Shown here piece by piece: positions 1 through 12,369 of a stretch of 64,000 nt of DNA. The stretch's first letter is position 1, and each line of letters begins with the position of its first letter. Below the pieces are notes generated by a model. That model was not told the DNA's origin. It searched no databases and saw only the letters and a list, made by a program, of their open reading frames with translations. The stretch is from Eumeta japonica. Taxonomy: Eukaryota > Arthropoda > Insecta > Lepidoptera > Psychidae. Both the position numbers and the translations under genes were made by a program. The stretch covers positions 124,001-188,000 of the forward strand of contig BGZK01000730.1 of assembly GCA_005406025.1 (NCBI GenBank). The letters are read 5' to 3'.

Positions 1-989
1 CGTTAGAATCAAATATTCTGTAGCTTATGCATCAATCCTAACTGTATTTGTAATAGAATTTCGAGGAGAATGATAAACGATCCGTTTGTAACGTGAGAAC
101 GAATTGATATATAGCAAAGTTTGATTTGCTTTTGACTTATGATAAATCTAACTTCACTTTTAATGACAATAAATGAATATGTGATATTAAGTGTATCATT
201 ATATAAATGTAAATACCTAACTATTAATTAGTTAAAATAAGCAAGATACTTATTGCATTATGAGAATAATTATAAAACGCTCCACCTGACATTGTGAGCT
301 TGTCACAGACTTTTAGGTATTTTTGATTTTTCTAATAGGCAATGCAGTTACATACGGACGTCATTGGCTATGTAGTGTGTCCTTGGCATAACGAGGTATA
401 TTGAACGATGATTTAATCACCTAATCGGTTTACGTATTGTCATAGAGTTTCAGTGTTTCCAGGTTTATCATAATAATGGGGAAAACACTGTATTTTCGAG
501 TAATGTACCATCCACTGTAATTCGTGCTTTGAAGTATCGTCACATGTAAAACAACAACAAATGGACGTTGACTAAGCCCTAACGAGTTCTGATGTAAGGT
601 TCCTAGTAAATATTTTTTTGTTATTCAATTTTTATCTATATTTCAATTTCTATACATAAATAACTCCCATTTTTATTCCTTTAGATGGCGCAATAAGGAA
701 AACTCAACGAACGGACTCCAATTTTATAGAGCTCATGAAACTATGTTGGTATTATTTCCTTTTTACATTGAACGTTAGATAATATTCAGCCATGTAAGAA
801 GTTATGTTGATTTCTGTTATAACGAACAATGTATATCAATTTTTAACCCACACCAAAAAAGCTGTATAGTTTTATTACATCTATGTGCATTAATCCTTTA
901 GTATAAATTTGCAGACGAAATACTTACGTTATTTGATTCTGACTTGAAAATTTTCTTATTAAAAGCAGTATTTTAATTATTAACTTATA
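1..989. other. AT-rich stretch without a recognised gene
   Basis: No reading frame, splice-flanked exon or repeat family that I can name is visible here. The stretch ends at the TA dinucleotide (988-989) that borders the fold-back element. Confidence 0.5.
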
Positions 990-3565
990 GTCTGGTCGAG
1001 AAGTGAGTTTTCTGCGAAAAATAGTTAAAACAGTCTTAAAAATATGGGGTTTGGTGCATTGGATTCGGAATTCAATCCTGAAGAATGGGAATTTTGGAAT
1101 TTATCCGCCAATAAAAATTCCAATTGTTATAAACAAAAAACGAAAAGTCAAAAAGGTAGTGTCCGTTTTGCAGCTATAACTCAAAAATATTAAAGTTAGC
1201 TCAAATTTGAAAAAGTTCCTAAAAGAGGAGAAATTTTAGTAAAATAACTCGACTCCCGGAGTTGTAGCTCTATTATTTATAATTTTAATTTTACGCTGAA
1301 AATTGGGTTCCGCACGGCCGTTTCAGCGCTGTCGCGCCCCGCCAAACGAAGCGTGCATTATAAAATAATTTTTCAATATTAATTTAAAAATTTGGAAAAA
1401 TTATAGTGTCTTCTAGAAACTTGAAAGAATACGATCCCGTTGGAAAAAAAGGTTTAACTCTATTTTTCTTAAAGTTATCTAATAGTTAATTAAGTAATTT
1501 TTCATGGACTTTAGTTTTATTAAATCTCATATAAAAGTTTAAATAATGCACCTATAAATTTTTCTTTTTTGGGAGCTCTTCTTATATACATAATAAACAA
1601 GACTCCGTTATAAAATTTATAAAAGTTTTTATTTGTTTATTATGATTTTTTAGTAAACAAAAATGAAAAATGCAGGTAAAGTTATTAAAAAATTTTTTTT
1701 ACTAAAAATTTGATTGTAGTTGCTTCTGTATTTATATATCGTGTTTAATAGTTTTGCTAAAAAATTTTTTGCGCCATTTGTTTATAAATTTTTTATAAAC
1801 AAATAGACAAGTTTAATATTTATCGAAAATTTTTTTTGGCCATTTTATTGTCTTCGTAAAATGATGATTTTAAAAAATTTTTCTTAAAAACAATTTTTAA
1901 TTGTTTATAATCGTTTTTTTCATTTATCAATCCTTTAAATTATTTATTAAGAATTTTTTTTTAAATTCATCATTTTCTATTCTTAATATAATTATAAAAA
2001 AAAAAATTTTTCAATTTTCATTGTTTATCAAATAAACAATTTGTTATAAACAAATTCTGATTTTCCTTATATTTTTTTGCCGTAACTTTAATAAATTATA
2101 AATACAGTCATGTGCATCAAAGTGGTCAAGGAAACTTTTCTCTATTTGTTTTTGCATTTTGAATGGTTTTTCAAATCAAGCTCGAAACCGTCCTCTGTTT
2201 TGTCAACTTTTAAATTGTTATAACTTCTAAACTATTGGTGATACGGTCTTTGACATTCGAGTCGATCTTTTAGACAATTTATTGATCTATCTAATCAATT
2301 TTTTATCTCCTCTGTATCTATAAATTGTCTAAAAGATCGACTTGAATGTCAAAGACCGTATCACCAATAGTTTAGAAGTTATAACAATTTAAAAGTTGAC
2401 AAACAGAGGACGGTTTCGAGTTTGATTTGAAAAATTATTTAAAATAAAACAAATAAAGAAAATTTTTGACCACTTTGATGCATATGACTGTATTTATAAT
2501 TTATTAAAGTTACGGCAAAAATATAAGGAAAATCAGAATGTTTATAACAAATTGTTTATTTGATAAACAATGAAAATGAAATAAAAATTTTTTTTTATAA
2601 TTATATTAAGAATAGAAAATGATGAATTTAAAAAAAAAATTTTAATAAATAATTTAAAGGATTGATAAATGAAAAACGATTATAAACAATTAAAATTGTT
2701 TTAAGAAAAAATTTTTTAAAATCATCATTTTACGAAGACAATAAAATGGCAAAAAAATTTTGATAAATATTAACTTGTCTATTTGTTTATAAAAATTTAT
2801 AAACAAATAGCGCAAAAATTTTTTAGCAAAACTATTAAACACGATATATAAATACAGAAGAACTACAATCAAATTTTAGTAAAATTTTTAATAACTTTAC
2901 CCGGATTTTTCATTTTTTGTTTACTTAAAAAATCATAATAAACAAATAAAAACTTTTATAAATTTTATAACGGAGTCTTGTTTATTATGTATATAAGAAG
3001 ATTCCAAAAGAAAAAATTATAGGTGCATTATTTAAACTTTTATATGAGATTTAATAAAACTAAAGTCCATGAAAAATTACTTAATTAACTATTAGATAAC
3101 TTTAAGAAAATAGAGTTAAACCTTTTTTCCAACGGGATCGTATTCTTTCAAGTTTTAGAAGACACTATAATTTTTCCAAATTTTAAATTAATATTGAAAA
3201 ATATTTTATAATGCACGCTTGCGTATGGCGGCGCGACAGCGCTGAAACGGCTGTGTGGAACCCAATTTTCAGCGTAAAATTAAAATTATAAATAATAGAG
3301 CTACAACCTGGAGTCGAGAGTTATTTTACTAAAATTTCTCCTTTTAGAACTTTTTTCAAATTTGCTAACTTTAATATTTTGAGTTAGGCTGCAAAACGGA
3401 CACCACCTTTTGACTTTTCGTTTTTTTTTATAACAATTGAATTTTATTGGCGGATAAATTCCAAAATTCCCATTCTTCAGGATTGAATTCGAATCCAATG
3501 CACCAAACCCCATATTTTTAAGACTGTTTTAACTATTTTTCGTAGAAAATCAACTTCGACCAGAC
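990..3565. mobile_element. 2.6-kb fold-back (giant hairpin) element
   Basis: Two long arms, about 990-2281 and 2321-3565, are near-perfect inverted copies separated by a loop of only about 39 bases. Both ends read GTCTGGTCG going inwards and are flanked by TA (988-989 and 3566-3567), as expected for a Tc1/mariner-type target duplication. The arms differ by scattered substitutions and small indels, so the copy is not brand new. Short frames inside, such as 3301-3513 minus and its mirror near 1044, are the same repeat read from each arm and look non-coding. No transposase is visible, so this is a non-autonomous element. RNA from either strand would form double-stranded RNA over more than 1.2 kb. 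Confidence 0.85.
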
Positions 3566-3567
3566 TA

Positions 3568-4998
3568 TTAGTATAATTTTTTTTTATACACTACAGGACA
3601 ACACATGAAACTCTACTTCTCTGATTTGTCTGAAAATGATGCACTCTGGAGGTTTAACCCTTCTCCATCCTTCCTTCTTCTTCCCCGTGTTCCTATTTTT
3701 GTGCATTGCGATGCTTTCGTGACCAGTGTCGGATTGGTCATTTAGTCGAGGTGGCGTTTGCCGGCCGGGCTCAGCCTGTGCGGGTCCCTACCACACCTAC
3801 CCTCGAGCTTACGACCTACATGTAAAATAATTCATTCATACTTAGTGAGAAATGAAATAGACAAATTCGAAAAACGGTTGACCATAAGAACATCCTTGAA
3901 ACTTTTAGCTTTATTTAGCTCAGAGATACGACTCTATTGTATATTTTGAGCTCAAACTCTAAAATGTCGTTTTTTCTGTTTTTGAATAACAGCATTTATC
4001 GATTAATTAAATTGTGGAATTTGATGCTGTTTCTTAGTACAATAATGATGCCCTTTCAAAAGTACTGCTTCATCAAAAAATTTTAAAGTTATTTAAAAAA
4101 GGCATTTTTTGAAAATTTTTCAGGCCATTTTTTTATAATAGTCGATTTTGATGTATTTAAATGCTTTTAAGGTACTTTTTCGTGATACGAAATGACCCAT
4201 GTATTAAAATCGAAATGACAAAAAATTGGAAAGTTAGTTTGAAAAAGCACTTTTTTTGGAAATTTGTGGATGGCGGCAACTTTTGAATTGATCAACCGAT
4301 TTTGATCTACTTCGTGACATTCGACGTACGTTTTTAACTATTAAAATTTTCTATTCCATCTACTCATATCGAAGGCTTCTGGAGAGCCTTTAAATTCATA
4401 ATACCACCCGGGCCCTTCAAGCTCAGTCCGATCCTGTTCGTGACTAATTTCACAGCGGCACTTTTCTCATAAAATTATTACACATTTTAGTTAAATCTAC
4501 TGTATTTTATACACACAAATACTGTAACTAGATTTTTGAATTTGGGAACACTGTAGAGCATACAAACGTAATACTATTAAATTTAATCTGTGACATAATA
4601 AAACAATGTAATACAGACCACAAACTATACTATATATTTAAGGTAACAGACAAAGTCCGTGTTGATAACAGTGGTTGTTAGTCTCATTTTGTTAGTACAA
4701 GTTGAAAAGTGATCATAATTAAAGTGTCCGTTGTTTGGAAGTTTATGCGCCATAAATAGCAAGTTTTTAATTCTCCAGAAGAATAAATACAGTGATGTGA
4801 GTATCGAAATAATTTTCTTGTCCTTAAGGTGTCGTCGAATGCATATTTTCTTTTATTCTGGCACAAAATTCTAATGCTACTGACTTAAATATTTTAATTA
4901 TAGCGCATTTAAAGTGTAGTGTTTAGTGCTATCAAACTGCATTTGAAGACAGGATGGCAATATGTTAAAAACAGGAGGCATTATATATGTACACAAAT

Positions 4999-5034
<36 letters not shown>

Positions 5035-5218
5035 ATTTATAATTTAATGGACTATTAATAATTTAATGGACCATGATATTATATTTAATAATAAGTATTC
5101 TAGAACAATTATTTTAATTGGTTTCCATATATTTTAAGTAAATTAGTTTCAATATTTTTAAATATAATTTGACATTACTTTGTAAAATTGTATGTTCAAG
5201 AAACATTTGACATACTAG
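3568..5218. other. Unassigned repeat-rich stretch
   Basis: There is no gene I can support. The segment near 4434-4456 (core GACTAATTTCACAGCGGCA) recurs at 35664-35685 in PDCD4 intron 4, so both are probably the end of one repeat family. A (TA)n hairpin lies at about 5001-5036. Confidence 0.4.
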
Positions 5219-5250
5219 ATTGATGGGTGTACCTAGGTACACCCATCAAT
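5219..5250. repeat. Perfect 32-bp palindrome
   Basis: The sequence reads the same on both strands over 32 bases, centred on CCTAGG at about 5232-5237. It has no unpaired loop, so it could extrude a cruciform or bind a dimeric protein. Nothing shows its function. Confidence 0.9.
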
Positions 5251-5300
5251 TATGTTTATGAAGGGCTTAAGAAGAAGTCTTTCATATTTATTTTCTTTAG

Positions 5301-5505
5301 CTCAAACATCTGTTGCGGGAACAGTGGCACCATTAGGTGTCTGTTATGCCGAAACTCATGTGTAGGCGTCAGAAACAGGCATAGAGTATTTCTAAGCAAC
5401 GATGGGAGTGATCCTTTAGTGGCGAGCTACATTTATAATGTGGCACAACATCAACATTATGTTAGGAAAATGAACAGCTCCATGACAGTCCATAAATTTA
5501 TTTAG
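5301..5505 (+). other. Exon-like block A, function unknown
   Basis: The block is preceded by a pyrimidine-rich acceptor (TTTTCTTTAG ending at 5300) and followed by a plausible donor (TTTAG then GTATG at 5506). One frame is open almost throughout but ends in TAG at the last codon before the donor. No family is recognised. It may be a non-coding or 5' UTR exon, a decayed exon, or a chance match to splice consensus. Confidence 0.25.
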
Positions 5506-5806
5506 GTATGAATGTGTGTTTGAGGCTAATACTTACTTTGGGAGGTGTTAATTTTGTTTAGAGTTCCATCTGCCTATTTTTAGGTCCATAGTCACATTGA
5601 TAATTATTTAGTGACAAACTTATTATACAATTTCTGTAATTGTGTGTGGTGGATATATTTTTGAACACAATTTCTGTAATCAAATGGAGCCATTTTGTGA
5701 ATCTTTTTATGATTTGAGATGTTCTGAAAATGTCTAATTTGAAATTTAACTTTACTTTCAAAATGATCCATTAATTTGACTGTTCATTTAATATATTCCT
5801 TGTCAG

Positions 5807-5944
5807 ATGGAGGTTTTAGTCAAAACTGTGATCCTGGGTGCAGCTATGGCGACAGCGGCTGCGATGGTTTTATGGGAGTGGTGGAGTTTCCCTCGTGTGG
5901 CGAGAGCCCATCACGCATACGGGCAGAGACCTAGAAGAGATTAA
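5807..5944 (+). CDS. Possible 45-codon small membrane-type ORF in exon-like block B
   Basis: An ATG with G at +4 directly follows an acceptor (CCTTGTCAG ending at 5806). The frame has 45 codons and ends in TAA at 5942-5944. Residues 1-26 are mostly hydrophobic (core VILGAAMATAAAMVLWEWW), like one membrane segment, followed by a basic tail ending QRPRRD. A strong donor (ACAG then GTATAT) lies at 5970/5971, 26 bases after the stop, close enough that nonsense-mediated decay need not apply. I recognise no family. A second frame of the same block is also fairly open, so coding status is uncertain. It could equally be part of a decayed repeat. Confidence 0.2.
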   Translation: MEVLVKTVILGAAMATAAAMVLWEWWSFPRVARAHHAYGQRPRRD

Positions 5945-6059
5945 GCTGATGACTTATTGCAAGAGTACAGGTATATTTTTTCATATAATTTGTTTATTAA
6001 CCTATATTTATTTCTTAAAACATGTTGCTTCCAAAAATTGAGCTTTTAGCAGTGCAGTG

Positions 6060-8170
6060 ATAACATATCGAATAAATATGGAATAGGATATGTTTTATGA
6101 TAATGTTTTTAAATTAATTAAAATAATGTTTGTGTTCTTGGATGATCACTTTGAACCATTGGACTCGGAAGTTATCATCACATAGATTACGATGACCGTG
6201 AGCAGCTACCAAATAGCACTGGGTCAGCAACAAGGATTTAAAGTTCACACCCTCAATTTGAAGTAAAATTGTTGTGGGAGGGTACACGTCGACAAGGAGG
6301 ATTAACAAAATCATCTCAACAATTTCACTAATTTTTAATAATGAATGTAATATGTAACAGCTTAGATATATTCAATCCTACTTATATAAAATGCAAAAGT
6401 TTACGAGATTGCATGGATGAATGTTTGTTACACTTTCATGCAAGAACTGCTGGTTGATTAAAGCAAACTTCACAATGTTATGGGTTCTATATCGGAATAA
6501 CACAGGCTGAGATTTTAAAGATACCAGCTTTTGCTTGTGATTTCATTCACATGAACATAGTAAAGGACCAGTGTCTATATCAAGAGTAGAATCAGAATTA
6601 AGAGCAGATCCAAGATTGGAATCATGGTTGACAGCACTATCGGTTGGCACAAAAAAATGAAAAAAATCATTCTATGTCCACACGAAAGCCAGTTTCATAT
6701 AAAGAAGAATGCCTGATTCATTATGGTATATAGGCAGGGCTGTGCACAAATATTCAGACAGGGTGCACAAAGCTAAAAAACTTACTAGCTTTAGTATTGC
6801 TTCGGTCGGTGGCCCACCGGCATGATGGTAAATATCTTTATATTTTGCATAATGAAACAACTCTGAGACTGGTAATTTTTTTTTTAACTTTAGTATTCCG
6901 TGTCTGAATCTCTGTGCACGCCCCTGTATATAGGTGCACTCAATTTGCACACTGTCCATTTCTAAAATCATACCAGATTTGGAGAATCAACAGAAACCTT
7001 ATTAAAGCTTTCTTTTTAAACTATCCATAAATTGGCATGGATTTTGTATTATTTTTATTTCCAAAATTCAAAATTCCATTTTGTAGTGTTTCCGTCTGTC
7101 AGGTTCCAATACCTCCACTACTAAGGTAAGGACTCCCACAATGTTTTTATTGCAGATAGAGGGACGTAAACTTTAAAGTCACCCACGCTGGCCCAATGCG
7201 GGTTTGACGGATGTAGTAGTATATGTATAATAATGTATGTAATTGAATTCTAATTCAACGTAAAATTAAAATATTAAATAAACAAAGTGTTGTGAATTTC
7301 TTAAAATAATCATGACCGGCCACTATCATGAAATGATTTCAATTCTAGTCAGATATTTTTCCTTCTCTTAAGAACAGTATCAATGGCTTTTTTTTTTCAC
7401 AGAATGGAGATGCTTATGTTGAATGAGATTGTATTCAAAAATTTATAAAAATACATTAACTTATAAGTCACCTTCTGGGGGTGGGGTGTGCAAGGTATGC
7501 AAAGATTGTACCATGTGGAGATCTGTGGATTCTGCCTACCCAGGGTGGTCTTAGGCTATGCAGGGGCTCTTGGGCACACAGAGGCTGGGTCTTTTGGCAC
7601 ACCAAGTTAGGTCCCTTAGGTACATGGAGTTTAGGACCTTTTTAGAAATCCAAATAATACATGAATGAAAACAAAAGTTAAACAACGATGATGGCATTTC
7701 GGGGGCCCTGGGCTTGTCCCAGCGTGCCCTCATAGAAAGACTGAACTGTGTCTACCCTTCTGGGAAATAGGCTTGGGGTTACAAGTAAAAATAAAAAAAA
7801 AGGATATTAGGAATATTACATGATTTTATTGTATTGATTGTATTGTATTGATTACATGATGATGATGATAAGACAAAAACTAAAAAAAATCAATTTAAAA
7901 TATTTGTGATTGTTTAAAATTAACAAAATTATTTTTATTGTTAGATACTTAATATACAAATAACTTAAATGTAAATAGAACTCCTCTTATATTTTTTTTA
8001 AATATGCATAATTATGTAGTAACATTACTTATATTTCTATTTTATCTCAGAAGTGAGGGCATGAAATTAGAAAAATATGATATTACTATTTGATGTATGT
8101 CTTAAATTTGATTAATTGCCACATGAATTAAAAAATAAAATTTGCATGTCTAATTAATGGTTTATTTTTT
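6060..8170. other. Repeat-derived stretch between exon-like blocks B and C
   Basis: Around 6390-6510 the sequence resembles a dispersed repeat I associate with Lepidoptera (ATGGATGAATGTTTGTTACA followed by a degenerate inner part). Around 7179-7204 lies CCCACGCTGGCCCAATGCGG, another phrase common in moth and butterfly repeats. The segment 7440-7780 is less AT-rich than its surroundings and unassigned. The minus-strand frame 7551-7733 has no recognisable domain. Confidence 0.35.
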
Positions 8171-8178
8171 ATTTTCAG

Positions 8179-8278
8179 GTTCATAACTCAAGGTTATGGT
8201 GCGACAGCAATAATCGGGATGCTATTTAACGTTTCTAGTGCCTTATTAAGGCAATACAATATTTATATATTAGGATGA
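8179..8278 (+). other. Exon-like block C, function unknown
   Basis: A pyrimidine-rich acceptor (TTATTTTCAG ending at 8178) is followed by an open frame of about 32 codons ending in TGA at 8276-8278. The frame is hydrophobic in the middle (ATAIIGMLFNVSSALL). None of the three frames of block B joins block C without an early stop, so a protein spanning both blocks is not supported. A spliced non-coding RNA remains possible. Confidence 0.2.
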
Positions 8279-9083
8279 AAGTAGGATCACTAGGACAAGT
8301 CAGATCCATATTAGTCATATAGAAATTAATATATCGCACCAAAGAAACTTACTTTATTCTTCCATATAAAAGCGGACTAATACCGGCTGATGTAATAATA
8401 ATAATAATATTAGAAAATGTAGGTCTTAAAATTTGTAGCACATTAGAATTAGGATTGGTAATGAATTTCGAGGCACTGTGGGATATTGCCACTTAACATC
8501 TAAGTCTGACTCATAGACAGGAATAGACTTATTTATGCACAATAGATGAAAAAATAGATGCACTGTTGGAAAGAGAAAGCATAAATTTCTTAGCATAAAA
8601 TTAGTATTGGTTTAGTCTTAATATTGTTCATGAATATAATGTGTTTGAGAAAGAGATAGTATATAATTTTTTTTTACTCTGCTTTCTTATAATTTTTTTC
8701 TGACAGACGAATTGGAGTAGTTTTTTTGAGCAGAACCTCTAAAAATTTCACATTAATCGTAATAATGATGCTATTTGAAAAGGAATACAAGTGTGCAATA
8801 GGTATTATATTCAGTGCCTGTTCCATGACATTTTCAATTGAATTTTTGGAAAAAAGCCGCTTCTACTACTTAGTTTTAAAGTCGAAATTCGTTTTAGGAT
8901 ATTGTTAAAAATGGATTTTAAAACAAGTCATGAAAAATGCCCTTAATATTAATATATTAGCATTAGCCTATATTTAAATTTTGTTATTATAGGGTCAAAT
9001 TGTGAGGCACAATAATTAACTTTATATCACATGGGGAAAATTGAAAATTTCTGGATTCTCAATAAGACTACATATTACGTTTA

Positions 9084-9208
<125 letters not shown>

Positions 9209-9289
9209 GTTTTTTATGATATATTTATTCCCTCACTAGATACTAGAAATTATGGTCCTCTATTACGTGATACCACTCACATGCAGTCA

Positions 9290-9530
9290 TTTCTTATTAT
9301 CTGTTAAATGTTTTGATATCCATCGAGTGCAAAGCTTCCAAACTTTCAGATGTACATGCAAATTTTTTTGCCCTAGGCTCATATCAATACCTAATACTAA
9401 TGCCGTACATAACATAGCGTGTATTTGCTCACAAATATTTTTTTTATCAGTTCCGATTAGTCGTCATATGGTAACAATATTAGTTACTAAAATTCTAAAT
9501 GCAGTCGCTGGCCGATTTGCCATGTAAATC
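9290..9530 (-). pseudogene. Mariner transposase relic (N-terminal half)
   Basis: Read on the minus strand, the segment keeps several transposase signatures in order: NRPATAF (family form GRPATAV), RLIGTDKKN, and VWKLCTRWISKHLT (family form VRKLCTRWIPHNLT). These belong to the DNA-binding and linker region of mariner transposases. At least one stop (before RLIGTD) interrupts it, and the catalytic half is missing, so it is long dead. The (TA)n tract lies just beyond its 3' side. Confidence 0.7.
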
Positions 9531-12256
9531 ATCAAAGAGTTGATCACATCCGCTTCTGAATTGAAATGCCAGTTAAAATCTCTGGCAACATTCTTGTTGA
9601 CTTAAGCCACAGCAAAATTTGTAAAAGATCATGGAGTGAATAATCTCCCGGCTTGAATTAATTGCAAAGCCAGCACACGATTTCTGAAACGACACAACTG
9701 ACAATTCACACAAACTTGAACGTTACCAACTCCCAAAGATTTACATTTTCAATGACTGTGGTCGATTTTTAAATATTGTAATTACAAGCGGCCAGTTCAA
9801 GAAGTTTTCAATATGACCCATATATTTCTAGTTATCTATGGTATATCAAACTATATGCTCATGATCTAAGTCTGTGTCTTTTTTTGTGTAAGCTCAAAGT
9901 AGAGAAATTGATAATTAAATAATTGAATGAACCGTCCAAAACACTGATATCTAGTTTAGGATCTTTAATAGGGCTTAGCTTCTGGCCGTTACGTGGTTAT
10001 GTAAAGTAATTTTAAGCGTCTTCTAATTCTTTGTTTCTGATGTATTTGCTGTTAAACCCATAGTTTCTTTTCTTGTTTTGGTCTTTTATCAAAATATCCT
10101 ATATCTTCTAAATTTGACGTCTTAAATTTTTGTTTTATTTATTGTCGCATTAAAAATTGTATAAAACTGCTATGAAAATCCATATAAGTCAGTCAGATAA
10201 ACAAAATTTTTTTGGTGATATATAAAGATTTTTTTAAATATAATCAAAAACAGTATATAAGTTATAATAATTTTAATTTTGCACGTACACCATAATCAAG
10301 TCTGTGAAACATGGTCTCTCATATTTTTTTATTAATTAATTTCTTATAAGAATTGTGTTTTTTACAATGTATAATCATATTATTTATGGTTGTGTCCCTA
10401 TGGCATACAATATTGTAAAACTAGCAAATGAAAATTTTAAGTATTTTAGTAGGAATTGATTAATATTCACTGATCATAGTGGCAAGTCTTATGAACTTTA
10501 TGGTTATTATTATAAATAAAGAACTTAAAGTTTTATACACATGCTCAAACTAATCCATGTATTTCCTGTCAAAAATACATGGATCTCGTCTAATAATAAT
10601 TAATCAATTGAATTATTTCCCATGCGAGAAATATATAATTTTTATCAATTGTCATTTTTATGGTAAACACAGCGCCATCTATTGAAAATATCTAAGTCAT
10701 ATTTGCTAATCCTTCCGGTAATGAGTCTATTATGCCCATAATTATCATATACTAACATTAATTTTTATAAATGTAATTTTTTGATGTATTTGAGTTTTGT
10801 AATTTGTTTTTTTTTTATTTTTAGCTTTTTTTTTGTTTCCTATTTATCAGCTGAATCATTACAGTAGATGAATTATTTTTTTATTGATTTATTCTATAGT
10901 TTGTAAGGTAGTGTGATGTTGTTGAAATATATCTATAAATATATATTTGTATATTAATTTATCATATACTAACTTTCACCCGCGATTTCCGCTCGCATGG
11001 TCAGAGAAAGGATTCCTTCATCATTTATGTTTAATGATTTCTTTCAATAAGGATCTTGATTTTACTCTTCATTCCAATAAATTTGTCAATATTTACCAAA
11101 AAATGTTAATTAATCTTACATTTAAATTACATTTTTTGGTAAATATTGACCAAAAATATTTGACTCAAAATCTAATATTGATTTTATTGCTTTATCAAGT
11201 TTTAGACATTTTTTTATGTGAACCCATGGGAGGTAGCTGAATAAAATTAACAGGTTGACAACAAATTAGACGTTTTTAAGACAGTAAAAAATAAAGTTAT
11301 CCTATTTTTATCAACTAAAGCCTTAAAAAGCCGAAGAAAAATTGGCACAAAATTTTTTTTCATCTTTTTTTTTAATACAAGTCAAGTTCGAAAAAATAAA
11401 TATATATTTATTAAAATAGACCAATGAATCAGATACGTTTCTAAAAAAAAATGGCAATCTCGAACTCTTAGGTTCACCACAGCTATGTAATTAGTTGACA
11501 AATCGGAATATATGCAAAAAAAAATAGTTAAATGCAAATAACATTGAAATTATCTATCCAAAATCAGCAAACATACAGGGGATCCATTCAATGGGTATTG
11601 GGGTCACCTACCACCCTGCCTACGTTGATCCGTCTTCAATGTAACACCCTGTATAAAATGAAAATGGTTTTTTTTTGTCCGCGCGTCATGTAAAAGCTAC
11701 TGAACGTATCGTTATGTGACTTTGACCATTTAACGCGGAATCTTTAGTTTTATAGGCTATTTATAAAATAGAAAAATGTAAAAGTCGGTCTGCATGGATG
11801 TTAGTCATAGGCTGTAATCAAATTTTATTTAGAGATAAATTATGTTCTCATTAGGATATAAGATTAAACACTTATCACAGCCAAGTCTGCCTTCAGAGTT
11901 CTTTGTCTCAGGGCCGTCATCGTTTTTATATGAGTACGGCTAGCGATGGAAATGATAAAATAAATATAATCGATTTTTCGTTTTATTGTCGAAAAAGCGA
12001 CCGTTTAAGAACAGTATCATCACAGGCGGCACTCGCGCCGCGTTCATCATACCCGGCACTTCTTGATGATGGCACCTATCGCTATCACCACGTTAAATGA
12101 ACAGCTCTCCTTCATCCTGATGTTCACTCGTAAAGCTGAAGATATTGGCTCTACCTATAAATCTGCATAAGACTTGTGCGAATCTCGTTTACGGAAGTCA
12201 TAATTAAGAATTCTCGACATAACATTAAAGTGGTAGATAGTTCACAAATATATTAC
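9531..12256. other. AT-rich unassigned stretch
   Basis: No gene is supported. At about 10965-10995 the phrase TTTCACCCGCGATTTCCGCTC resembles the end of a repeat common in Lepidoptera, possibly Helitron-derived. The segment 11890-12110 is less AT-rich and contains a short unassigned frame (11903-12100). The hairpin at 11085-11150 is listed separately. Confidence 0.4.
11085..11150. repeat. Hairpin with perfect 22-bp arms
   Basis: Bases 11085-11106 are the exact reverse complement of 11129-11150, separated by a 22-base loop. The size is in the range of a small-RNA precursor. Perfect pairing and the AT-rich setting fit a small inverted repeat better. Confidence 0.85.
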
Positions 12257-12269
12257 TGTATGTTTGTAA
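12257..12269 (+). repeat. Left 13-bp target-site duplication of the LINE
   Basis: The sequence TGTATGTTTGTAA is identical to 15860-15872 and lies immediately outside the 3' tail of the retrotransposon. Confidence 0.9.
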
Positions 12270-12369
12270 ATAAAATAAATAAAATAAAATAAAATAGCCT
12301 TTATTGCTGTTTCTTTTTACAATATTTGGTACATGCCTACTTAGTTGCTAACTAACTACATTCTAATTT

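Noticed and set aside
3301..3513. 70-codon minus ORF as a gene
   Set aside because: It lies wholly within an arm of the fold-back element, and the mirrored copy in the other arm is broken.
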